From an uncultured Collinsella sp. (GTDB lineage Bacteria; Actinomycetota; Coriobacteriia; Coriobacteriales; Coriobacteriaceae): a DNA stretch of 6,528 nt. Location of the stretch: assembly GCA_902494855.1 (NCBI GenBank), contig CABUVC010000094.1, positions 1 through 6,528 on the forward strand. Direction: 5' to 3'. A program made the translations under genes and the position numbers. This document shows, one piece after another, positions 1 through 6,174 of the stretch (position 1 is its first letter; every line of letters starts with the position of its first letter). The notes under the pieces are model-generated. The model saw nothing but the letters and a program-made list of their open reading frames with translations, was not told where the DNA came from and searched no databases.

Positions 1-33
1 AATAAAAAGGGCGCGTCCATACGGACACGCCCC
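1..33 (-). terminator. Intrinsic terminator after ftsZ
   Basis: On the minus strand GGGCGTGTCC (32-23) and GGACGCGCCC (18-9) form a 10-bp stem around a GTAT tetraloop. In RNA every position pairs, with a single G.U wobble at the sixth pair; the same pair is a C/A mismatch on the plus strand. The stem is followed by TTTTTATT (8-1), the uridine tract of a Rho-independent terminator. The stem begins about 26 nt past the ftsZ stop codon. There is no T-run on the other side, so it acts only for the minus-strand operon. It implies that ftsZ is the last gene of this transcript. Confidence 0.92.
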
Positions 34-58
34 TGTGCACAACAATGCAAAGAACGAC

Positions 59-1213
59 TTAGAAGCTACCGCGCTTCAGGAAGTCGGGAAGCTCGAACTG
101 ATCGTTGCCGAAGTTAGGAAGCTCGGTGCCACCGACGTTGCGGGTCGGAGCGGCCTGAGCCGGGCTGGCAGCCGGAGCGGTGCGCTGCGGCTCAGCGGAG
201 GCAGCGGCCTTGCTCTGAGACTGCTGAGCAGCAAAGAGCTCGTCCTGACGGTTGACGTTGGAGTCGGAGAAGCCCGTAGCGATGACGGTGATACGCACCT
301 GATCGCCCAGGGACTCGTCGACAACGGTACCGAAGATGATGTTGGCCTCGGGGTCGACGGCGTTGGCGACAACGTCGGCGGCGTCGCTGATCTCCTGGAT
401 GCCCAGGTCCTTGGAACCGGCGATGGAGAGCAGCACGCGCGTGGCGCCATCGATGGAGCTCTCGAGCAGCGGGCTGGAGATGGCCTGCTGGGCAGCGTCG
501 ACGGCACGGGTGTCCCCAGAAGAGGTACCGATACCCATCATGGCGGTACCGGCCTGCTTCATGATGGTCTTAACATCGGCGAAGTCCAGGTTGATGATAC
601 CGGGGACGGTGATGAGGTCGGTGATGCCCTGGGTGCCCTGGGAAAGGACGCCATCGGCAATCGCGAAGGCCTCGAGCATGGTGGTCTTCTTCTCGGCGAT
701 GTCGAGCAGCTTATCGTTAGGGATGACGATCATGGTGTCGACGCAATCGGAGAGGGTCTTAATGCCCTCCTCGGCGCTCTTCTTGCGCTTGCGGCCCTCG
801 AAGGTGAAGGGCTTGGTCACGACGGCGACGGTCAGCGCACCGACCTCGTTCATCGCGATATCGGCAACGATGGGAGCAGCGCCGGTACCGGTGCCACCGC
901 CCTCGCCGCAGGTGATGAACACCATGTCGGCGCCAGCGAGCGCCTCGGCAATGTCGTCGCGGGACTCATCGGCAGCCTTGCGGCCAACCTCGGGGTTGGC
1001 GCCGGCGCCCAGGCCGCGGGTAAGGTCGGTGCCGATGTGCACCTTGATATCGGCATCAGAGATCGCGAGTGCCTGAGCATCGGTGTTGATGGCAACAAAC
1101 TCGACGCCGCGGATGCCCTCTTCGATCATTCGATTGACCGCGTTGGTACCGCCGCCGCCGACGCCGACCACCTTAATGACGGCAAGGTAGTTGTTGATCT
1201 CTGTCTCGTGCAT
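59..1213 (-). CDS. ftsZ: Cell division protein FtsZ
   Basis: FtsZ is the tubulin-like GTPase that polymerises at mid-cell into the cytoplasmic Z ring and recruits the divisome. The 384-residue protein is full length for the family. Visible motifs are the N-terminal nucleotide loop GVGGGGTNAVNR (17-28), the tubulin signature GGGTGTG (105-111), the guanine-side PNDKLL (165-170), and the synergy (T7) loop NLDFADVKTIM (208-218) with catalytic D210 and D213. A Gln/Ala/Pro-rich linker (about 316-362) follows, then a C-terminal peptide ELPDFLKRG (374-382) of the kind that binds FtsZ anchors. The start chosen is ATG at 1213, which has GGAGG 6 nt upstream. An in-frame ATG at 1243 would add MAITFVRRTD but lacks a good ribosome-binding site and encodes that Shine-Dalgarno inside itself. 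The signature is preceded by TCGE, with Cys102 where Ala is usual. No ftsA lies upstream, as in Actinomycetota. Confidence 0.98.
   Translation of the reverse strand: MHETEINNYLAVIKVVGVGGGGTNAVNRMIEEGIRGVEFVAINTDAQALAISDADIKVHIGTDLTRGLGAGANPEVGRKAADESRDDIAEALAGADMVFITCGEGGGTGTGAAPIVADIAMNEVGALTVAVVTKPFTFEGRKRKKSAEEGIKTLSDCVDTMIVIPNDKLLDIAEKKTTMLEAFAIADGVLSQGTQGITDLITVPGIINLDFADVKTIMKQAGTAMMGIGTSSGDTRAVDAAQQAISSPLLESSIDGATRVLLSIAGSKDLGIQEISDAADVVANAVDPEANIIFGTVVDESLGDQVRITVIATGFSDSNVNRQDELFAAQQSQSKAAASAEPQRTAPAASPAQAAPTRNVGGTELPNFGNDQFELPDFLKRGSF
80..125 (-). repeat. Near-duplicate 16-bp repeat encoding ELPxF at the FtsZ C-terminus
   Basis: Plus-strand bases 80-95 and 110-125 match at 14 of 16 positions and are offset by exactly 30 bp, which is 10 codons. 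They encode FtsZ residues ELPDF (374-378) and ELPNF (364-368). The second copy in the protein belongs to the canonical C-terminal peptide ELPDFLKRG; the first resembles its core. The bases beyond the 16-bp units do not match. This looks like a small in-frame duplication, or convergence of a short motif, in the anchor-binding tail. Confidence 0.7.
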
Positions 1214-1412
1214 GTCGGTCCTCCGAACAAAGGTTATAGCCATAGCATGGGTCGACCCCTGCGCACATTAACCTTCAGGTTGAAAGTAAATGCAAAGGTA
1301 AACCGTATTATGTTTGCACATTATGAACGTATCAGTCAAATAATTGACCGTGAAAACCAAACAAACCAGATAAACGGCGTGGTATGGCCCCTCAACAAAG
1401 CATCAACCAGCG
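1214..1412 (-). promoter_or_regulatory. AT-rich ftsQ-ftsZ intergenic leader, possible ftsZ promoter/operator
   Basis: This is the longest gap in the window (199 nt). In its core (1281-1370) I count 30 G/C in 90 bases, far below the flanking genes. It has no terminator-like hairpin with a T-run, so read-through from ftsQ is likely possible. It holds three short palindromes: GGGTCGACCC (1249-1258, perfect), AACCTTCAGGTT (1270-1281, 5-bp arms) and GTCAA-N4-TTGAC (1335-1348). On the minus strand there are two CATAAT boxes (1320-1325 and 1307-1312) and a TTGACT (1339-1334). The TTGACT box lies 21 nt before the second CATAAT, too far for a standard promoter, so no promoter can be called with assurance. 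A dedicated ftsZ promoter in this position is common in bacteria; that it exists here is inference. Confidence 0.4.
1220..1224 (-). promoter_or_regulatory. ftsZ ribosome-binding site (decides the start)
   Basis: The minus strand reads GGAGG, followed by 6 nt (ACCGAC) and ATG at 1213. This strong Shine-Dalgarno at ideal spacing supports the 384-residue FtsZ over the form starting at 1243. Confidence 0.88.
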
Positions 1413-2669
1413 CTACGAGGTCGGAGCATTCCTAAATGTGTAGTTGCCCGGAGAGCGCACATTGATATACGTTACGCCCTCTACCTGCGAAAGCAACTTG
1501 GTAACTACGCGTTCCTTCTTGACGATATCGTCCGAATCGCCCAGCGACACCTCAATGCCGTTATTGAGGTTTGCCGAGATGGCTTCGACCGAAGGCGTGG
1601 AAATATCCTTGACTTGTCCCAAGAACTCGCTCGAAAAACCACGCACATAATCCAAGCCAGCCTTAACGGCCTTGGAGCTCACCGCCTGGCCGGAAACCGG
1701 AGCGACATCCGCCGAGACATCAGTCAACAACACCGCGCCATAGTGCTTAGCGAGCGCCAGCGCGGCATCAATGCCGGTCAGGGTATTTGAGCCCTGCCCC
1801 GTCGTGATGACGTTGCCCTGGTCATCCACTTCGACCGACGTCGACAGCGGGGCGATCCAGGTGTCATCATCCCCGATGGCCCAGGCAAGGTCATCGGAGC
1901 TGATATAGGCAATTGCGATGACCTTGCGCTCCATCGGCGTAATGATGAGCGTATGCGGGAACTGACGCTGGACATCCACGCCCGAGACCCACGGGTTCTG
2001 CTTGAGATCCTCGGTAATCTGGTCGGGATCGACGTTAAAAAGCGACGTTCCCTCGGGCAAATCGATCAGCTGGATAGCATCGTGCTTCGTCACATGCTCG
2101 CTGCCTTGAATCTGAATATCAGTGGCGGTAAACAATCCAGAGTTGATCACTACGATGGCAACGACGACGAGCACGGCCAAGGCGGCCAGAACGCCGCCCA
2201 CGATTTTACCTTTGCCTGCAACGACAGAAGCGGCGTCTGATGTTTTATTTGCCATCGCCCCAAGTGAAGACAACGGGTTTACGCCTTTTTTACTCAAAGG
2301 CTTCTTGGCGGTAGCCGGCACCGATGTCAGCGAGCGCGGTTTCGATGCGCCCAGTGTGCGACCTGGACGCGCCGCTTTAGTTCCCGTCGAGGGCTTAGGA
2401 GTTGCCATGGGGCGGGCAGGCTTGGCGCCCATAACAGGCTTTGACGTCACCGAGGGACGCGAGGACTTTTTTGCGGCCGGACGATTACCGAGCTGAGAGC
2501 CGACGACCGGACGACTGGTCTGTCGAGCATGCCCGACAGACTTAGAGCGCGCGACGGTATTGCGTTGAGGTTTGGCAGGCGCGCCGGAACGCCCTCCGGC
2601 GCGGCGGAAGGTGGGTTTCGATGCTCTAGAAGCCGAGGAATTTAACTTCCGGTCTGAGCTCGATGCCAT
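1413..2669 (-). CDS. ftsQ: Cell division protein FtsQ/DivIB
   Basis: FtsQ is a bitopic membrane protein that links the divisome to septal wall synthesis through its extracytoplasmic domains, where it partners FtsB/FtsL-type proteins. The 418-residue protein has a cytoplasmic tail of about 150 residues, one transmembrane helix (about 156-177, GGVLAALAVLVVVAIVVI), a POTRA domain (about 180-250, from FTATDIQIQG to PMERKVIAIA, with LPEGTSLFNVD and NPWVSGVDVQRQFPHTL typical of the family), and a beta domain to the C-terminus (about 250-410). The tail is far longer than the roughly 25 residues in E. coli. It is rich in Lys, Arg, Ser, Pro and Ala, with 31 basic residues and one acidic residue (D6) in positions 1-144. 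The ATG at 2669 lies inside the end of murB, giving a 44-nt overlap, and is preceded by a GAGGGAGG purine run. Function is assigned from domain architecture and position between murB and ftsZ. Confidence 0.93.
   Translation of the reverse strand: MASSSDRKLNSSASRASKPTFRRAGGRSGAPAKPQRNTVARSKSVGHARQTSRPVVGSQLGNRPAAKKSSRPSVTSKPVMGAKPARPMATPKPSTGTKAARPGRTLGASKPRSLTSVPATAKKPLSKKGVNPLSSLGAMANKTSDAASVVAGKGKIVGGVLAALAVLVVVAIVVINSGLFTATDIQIQGSEHVTKHDAIQLIDLPEGTSLFNVDPDQITEDLKQNPWVSGVDVQRQFPHTLIITPMERKVIAIAYISSDDLAWAIGDDDTWIAPLSTSVEVDDQGNVITTGQGSNTLTGIDAALALAKHYGAVLLTDVSADVAPVSGQAVSSKAVKAGLDYVRGFSSEFLGQVKDISTPSVEAISANLNNGIEVSLGDSDDIVKKERVVTKLLSQVEGVTYINVRSPGNYTFRNAPTS
2328..2513 (-). repeat. Degenerate KP-xx-G-x-K-xx-RP repeats in the FtsQ cytoplasmic tail
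   Basis: Within the FtsQ tail three loosely repeated units can be aligned: RPVVGSQLGNRP (53-64), KPVMGAKPARP (77-87) and KPSTGTKAARP (92-102). The last two start exactly 15 residues apart. A weaker KP unit starts at residue 110. The pattern is a basic residue plus Pro, then Gly at the fifth position, ending in Arg-Pro. Low-complexity drift can give similar patterns, so common descent of the units is uncertain. Confidence 0.45.
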
Positions 2670-3537
2670 ACGCCTCCCTCACCTTTCCGTGCACATGTCT
2701 GATAACCGCGGCAACGTCATCGGCCGAGGCAGTTCCGTTATTAACGATAAAATTAGCGTGAACGGGCGAAACTTCCGCGCCGCCAATCGAAAAACCCTTT
2801 AATCCACAATCCTCGATAAGCTTGCCCACACTCGCATCGGGCGGGTTGCGAAAGACCGACCCGCAGGATGCGCGACCCATGGGCTGCGTACGCTTGCGCC
2901 TCGTCAGGTACCGTTCCATGCGGTCGCGGATGTCGGCCTTGGGCGCCGGTTTAAGCTTGAGCACGCACTCGAGGATGATCTCATTGCGGGGAAGGCTACA
3001 TTCGCGGTAGCCCCAAGTGATCTCGGACCCCGCATAATGCTTGATACCGGATGCCGGGTCAAACGTTACGACATCCTCAACCAGCGAGCCAATCCACTCG
3101 GTCCGTGTGCCGGCATTCATAGATATCGCACCGCCGACCGAACCAGGGATGCCAACGGCAAACTCAAGGCCCGAGAGGCTACGCGACAGGGCATCGTTGA
3201 CCAGGCGCGCAAACATCACGCCCGCACCGACCGTCAGCGTACAACCGTCATCGGCAACAACCGTGCGCTGAAACTCACGTCCGAGCGAAATGACGGCGCC
3301 GCGATAACCGCCATCGGCAACCAGCAGATTGGAGCCCTTGCCGATGATGACCCACGGCACCTGCTCGCGATCGAGCACCGCCACGGCGCGGCGGAGGGCA
3401 TGATAGCTATGGCACGTCACAAAGAGGTCGGCCTTGCCGCCGATACGATAGCTCGTATGACGCGCAAGGCGCTCGTCCTCGATCACATCCGTGTCAATCA
3501 TGCCCGAGAGCGCCATAACGGCGTTAAACAGACCCAT
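2626..3537 (-). CDS. murB: UDP-N-acetylenolpyruvoylglucosamine reductase MurB
   Basis: MurB is a cytoplasmic FAD enzyme that uses NADPH to reduce UDP-GlcNAc-enolpyruvate to UDP-MurNAc, the second committed step of peptidoglycan precursor synthesis. The 303-residue length fits the short (type II) MurB family. The FAD-binding segments are TSYRIGGKAD (28-37), GKGSNLLVADGGYRG (66-80) and GIPGSVGGAISMNAG (129-143). By family alignment the catalytic residues are Arg178 (GYREC), Ser227 (CGSVFRNP) as proton donor, and Glu297 (RPEVKFLG). The substrate-site segment GGAEVSPVHANFIVN (252-266) is intact. The ATG at 3537 lies 5 nt after the murC stop and has no clear Shine-Dalgarno, so coupling to murC translation is likely. 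Later in-frame ATGs at 3516 and 3501 also lack one. The 3' end overlaps ftsQ by 44 nt, so the codon of catalytic Glu297 is read in two frames. Confidence 0.97.
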   Translation of the reverse strand: MGLFNAVMALSGMIDTDVIEDERLARHTSYRIGGKADLFVTCHSYHALRRAVAVLDREQVPWVIIGKGSNLLVADGGYRGAVISLGREFQRTVVADDGCTLTVGAGVMFARLVNDALSRSLSGLEFAVGIPGSVGGAISMNAGTRTEWIGSLVEDVVTFDPASGIKHYAGSEITWGYRECSLPRNEIILECVLKLKPAPKADIRDRMERYLTRRKRTQPMGRASCGSVFRNPPDASVGKLIEDCGLKGFSIGGAEVSPVHANFIVNNGTASADDVAAVIRHVHGKVREAYGIELRPEVKFLGF

Positions 3538-3542
3538 TAGAC

Positions 3543-4961
3543 TTAAGCGTCTTTCTTGGCAGTCAGATACTCGATAAACTCGGGACCGACGGTCGTAACG
3601 TCACCGGCACCCATAGTGAGCAGCAGGTCGCCCTCGCCCACCATCTGCTCGAGCTCCTGATTGAGCTCAAGACGGCTGGAGCAGTACACGACCTCCTTGC
3701 CAGGATGCTTGGCGCGCACGGTATCGGCGAGCATCTTAGAGGTGACACCCGGAATGGGCATCTCGCCAGCCGAGAACACATCAATCAGCAGCAGTTTATC
3801 GGCATTGGCAAATGCATCGGCAAAGTCGTCGCACAGGGCCTGCAGGCGCGAATAGCGGTGCGGCTGGAACACGACGTCGACGTGCTTGTAGCCCAGCGAC
3901 GAAGCGGCAGCAAGCGTCGCCTTGATCTCGGTGGGGTGATGGCCGTAATCATCGACCACGGTGATGCCATCGATATCGCCCACGTGGGTAAAGCGGCGGC
4001 GAACGCCCTCAAAGCTCGAGAGCGCCTTGGCGGCGGCGTCGATGTCAAGGCCCAGGACATGGGCGACGGTGAGCACCGCCGTGGCGTTGAGCATGTTGTG
4101 GCGACCGGGATTGCTCTTGATCTCCACAGCATGCTCAGTGCCGTCCTCAAAGCGAACGATAAAGTCACTCTGGATGCCCTTAACATCCGGGTGCATGCAG
4201 ACGATGTCGTTGCTCTCGGCAAAGCCGTAGGAAAGCACGTGACGGCCCGTCGACTTGGCGAGCTCGACCAGATGCGGGTCCTCACCGCAGACGATGACGG
4301 TGCCGTCCTCGCCCACCAGGCTCATGAATTTGGCGAAAGTCGCTTCGATCTCCTCGATACCCGAGTAGTGATCGAGGTGGTCGGCCTCGACGTTGGTCAC
4401 AATGACTACGTTGGGGTTCAGGAACAGGAAGGAACTGTCGGACTCGTCGGCCTCGGCGACAAAGTAGTCGCCCGAGCCGTTCTTGCCGTTCGTGTCATAG
4501 CCCTCGACGATGCCGCCGATCAAGAAGCTCGGATCCAGACCCATGCGGTCGAGCATGGTGGCGCACATCGAGGACGTGGTGGTCTTGCCATGCGTGCCGG
4601 CAACAGCGACGGTGATGTAGCCGTGGCCCAAAGCAGAGAGCATCTTGGCACGGGGCCACACGGGAATACCAAGCTCGCGAGCGCGCACGAGTTCAGGGTT
4701 GGACTCCGGAATAGCGGTGGAGACAACAACCACGTCGGGCTTGACCTCGTCGATCGTGGCGGCCTCATGGCCCACATGCACCTTCACACCAGCGCGGGTA
4801 AGCTGGCGGATATAACGTGACGTCTTAAGGTCGGAGCCGGTAACGGCATAACCGCGCTCGTGCAGAACGAGGGCGATGCCGCTCATGCCGGCGCCGCCGA
4901 TACCGATAAAGTGGGCGCTCTTAAACTCGGGCGCGGAGGTTGCAGTCTGGGAATCAGCCAT
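3543..4961 (-). CDS. murC: UDP-N-acetylmuramate--L-alanine ligase MurC
   Basis: MurC is the ATP-dependent Mur ligase that joins L-alanine to UDP-MurNAc in the cytoplasm, starting the stem peptide. The 472-residue protein shows all three domains. The N-terminal UDP-binding loop is GIGGAGMSGIA (20-30). The central ATPase has the P-loop AGTHGKTTTS (121-130), EADESDSSF (170-178) and NVEADHLDHY (190-199), followed by NPGRHNMLNA (284-293). The C-terminal domain has DDYGHHPTEI (337-346), FQPHRYSR (365-372) and GAGD (451-454). The chosen start is ATG at 4961, with AAGGAG 11 nt upstream. A GTG at 4988 would add nine residues, but the Shine-Dalgarno lies inside that extension and the GTG has only a weak one of its own. 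The gene sits 97 nt after murG and 5 nt before murB. Confidence 0.98.
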   Translation of the reverse strand: MADSQTATSAPEFKSAHFIGIGGAGMSGIALVLHERGYAVTGSDLKTSRYIRQLTRAGVKVHVGHEAATIDEVKPDVVVVSTAIPESNPELVRARELGIPVWPRAKMLSALGHGYITVAVAGTHGKTTTSSMCATMLDRMGLDPSFLIGGIVEGYDTNGKNGSGDYFVAEADESDSSFLFLNPNVVIVTNVEADHLDHYSGIEEIEATFAKFMSLVGEDGTVIVCGEDPHLVELAKSTGRHVLSYGFAESNDIVCMHPDVKGIQSDFIVRFEDGTEHAVEIKSNPGRHNMLNATAVLTVAHVLGLDIDAAAKALSSFEGVRRRFTHVGDIDGITVVDDYGHHPTEIKATLAAASSLGYKHVDVVFQPHRYSRLQALCDDFADAFANADKLLLIDVFSAGEMPIPGVTSKMLADTVRAKHPGKEVVYCSSRLELNQELEQMVGEGDLLLTMGAGDVTTVGPEFIEYLTAKKDA

Positions 4962-4972
4962 GTGCTCGTGTA

Positions 4973-4978
4973 CTCCTT
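4973..4978 (-). promoter_or_regulatory. murC ribosome-binding site (decides the start)
   Basis: The minus strand reads AAGGAG, 11 nt before ATG 4961. The spacing is slightly long but the match is good. It favours the 472-residue MurC over the version beginning at GTG 4988, which would have to be translated through this site. Confidence 0.7.
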
Positions 4979-5058
4979 GCGTAAACACTGCCTGTAACCC
5001 GTTAACTGTACCGCACCTACCGCATCAGCGCGAGGGCGACCGACGATATCCCGTCTAA

Positions 5059-6174
5059 CTAACGCAAACCCTCTACCGCATCCGCCAGAAGAGCGGCGGC
5101 CCTATCCTGAGCCAGACCACGCGCCGCCTGACGCATGGCGTCGCGCGCCGCCGCGTCATCGACCAGGTGCAGCAGTTCATCGGCAAAGGCAGAACCGTCG
5201 ATATCGGCATCGGCGCAGAGCACGCCGGCCCCAGCGTCGACCAGATAACGGGCATTGGTGGTTTGGTGGTCGGCCGTCGCATGCGGGTACGGCACGAGCA
5301 CCGAAGGCACGGCGAGTGCAGCGATCTCGGCCACGCTCGATGCGCCCGAACGCGAGAGCACCAAATCGGCAGCAGCCAGCATATCGCCCATGTTGTCGAT
5401 GTAAGGCTGGACGCGGTAATGCTTCGCCTCCTCGGGCGTCAGCGCCAAAGCGCGCTCGGTCTCCTCAAAGCCGTCGGCACCCGTCGAATGCAACACATAG
5501 AGGTTCTTGCGCGAAAGCAGCTCGTTTTTGAGCGAAGCCACACGCTCGTTGAGGTGCTGGGCGCCAAGTGAACCGCCAAAGACGAGCAGCAGCGTAGCGT
5601 CCTCGGGAACGCCAAGTGCCTTGCGGCCGCGAGCGCGATCGCCCTCGATCACCGAGCGACGTACGGGGTTGCCGGTCATGAGCACGTGGTCAGGGTCACC
5701 TTCGCGCTCAAAGACCGAACGCGCTGCCGGCACCGAGATGCACACGCGGGCGGCGTGGGAGTTCATCATCTTGTTGGCCAGGCCCGGAACAGAGTTCTGC
5801 TCATGCAGCAGATACGGAACGCCCGCGCCCTTGCACCACCCCAGCAGCGGAACCTCGACATAGGCACCAAAACCAATGGCGGCATCGGGCTTGCCGACCT
5901 TTGAGAAATGACTGGCGAGCGCACGCTTGGCTTTGTTGACGCGCCACAGCGAGGTCAGCGCCGTCCAAGGACGGGAGCGGTCGAAGCCCGTGACCGTAAT
6001 GGGCACAAAATCAAACCCAGCCTCGGGGACCAGACGACCCTCGAGCTTGCGCGACTGGCCCACGAACACAACGTGGTGGCCACGGTCACGCAGCTCTTCG
6101 GCCAAGGCGAGCGCGGGGTTGATGTGCCCGGCCGTGCCGCCGGCTGCAATAGCAACGGTCATTTTATCGGTCAT
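5059..6174 (-). CDS. murG: Lipid II synthase MurG (UDP-GlcNAc:lipid I GlcNAc transferase)
   Basis: MurG is a peripheral membrane GT-B glycosyltransferase (family GT28). It moves GlcNAc from UDP-GlcNAc onto lipid I at the inner face of the membrane, yielding lipid II. The 371-residue protein has the N-terminal glycine-rich loop GGTAGHINPA (12-21) with His17, the acceptor-side loop GFGAYVEVP (101-109), HEQNSVPGLANK (124-135) and GNPVR (168-172). The C-terminal donor domain has GGSLGA (200-205), SRSGASSVAE (274-283, with Glu283 placed for ribose contact) and PYPHATADHQTTNA (295-308). The chosen start is ATG 6174, with AAGGGA 5 nt upstream. GTG 6192 would add six residues and contains that site. 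The ATG lies within the end of ftsW (11-nt overlap), and the product acts directly before FtsW in the pathway. Confidence 0.97.
   Translation of the reverse strand: MTDKMTVAIAAGGTAGHINPALALAEELRDRGHHVVFVGQSRKLEGRLVPEAGFDFVPITVTGFDRSRPWTALTSLWRVNKAKRALASHFSKVGKPDAAIGFGAYVEVPLLGWCKGAGVPYLLHEQNSVPGLANKMMNSHAARVCISVPAARSVFEREGDPDHVLMTGNPVRRSVIEGDRARGRKALGVPEDATLLLVFGGSLGAQHLNERVASLKNELLSRKNLYVLHSTGADGFEETERALALTPEEAKHYRVQPYIDNMGDMLAAADLVLSRSGASSVAEIAALAVPSVLVPYPHATADHQTTNARYLVDAGAGVLCADADIDGSAFADELLHLVDDAAARDAMRQAARGLAQDRAAALLADAVEGLR

Noticed and set aside
1214..1243. Longer FtsZ starting at ATG 1243
   Set aside because: It lacks a well-placed Shine-Dalgarno, while GGAGG inside the extension sits 6 nt before ATG 1213, and the shorter N-terminus matches typical FtsZ.
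1268..1321. A 17-codon minus-strand reading frame in the ftsZ leader (MCKHNTVYLCIYFQPEG)
   Set aside because: No Shine-Dalgarno precedes its ATG and nothing suggests attenuation; short frames of this size are expected by chance.
35..1435. A 466-codon plus-strand open frame opposite ftsZ
   Set aside because: It mirrors ftsZ codons in a GC-rich gene, its composition is Gly/Asp/Leu/Val low-complexity with no domain, and ftsZ on the other strand has every family motif plus a ribosome-binding site.
3705..4820. A 371-codon plus-strand open frame opposite murC
   Set aside because: It is the antisense shadow of a fully conserved MurC; the translation shows no recognisable fold or motif, and no ribosome-binding evidence was found.
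5009..5024. Short direct repeat taccgca, 9-bp period, in the murG-murC gap
   Set aside because: Two 7-bp copies are too few and too short to call a binding site or repeat array; no promoter elements accompany them.
4962..5058. Possible separate murC promoter in the 97-nt gap after murG
   Set aside because: I searched the minus strand for -10/-35 pairs; a TACAGT has no acceptable -35 partner, so nothing supports it beyond the gap itself.
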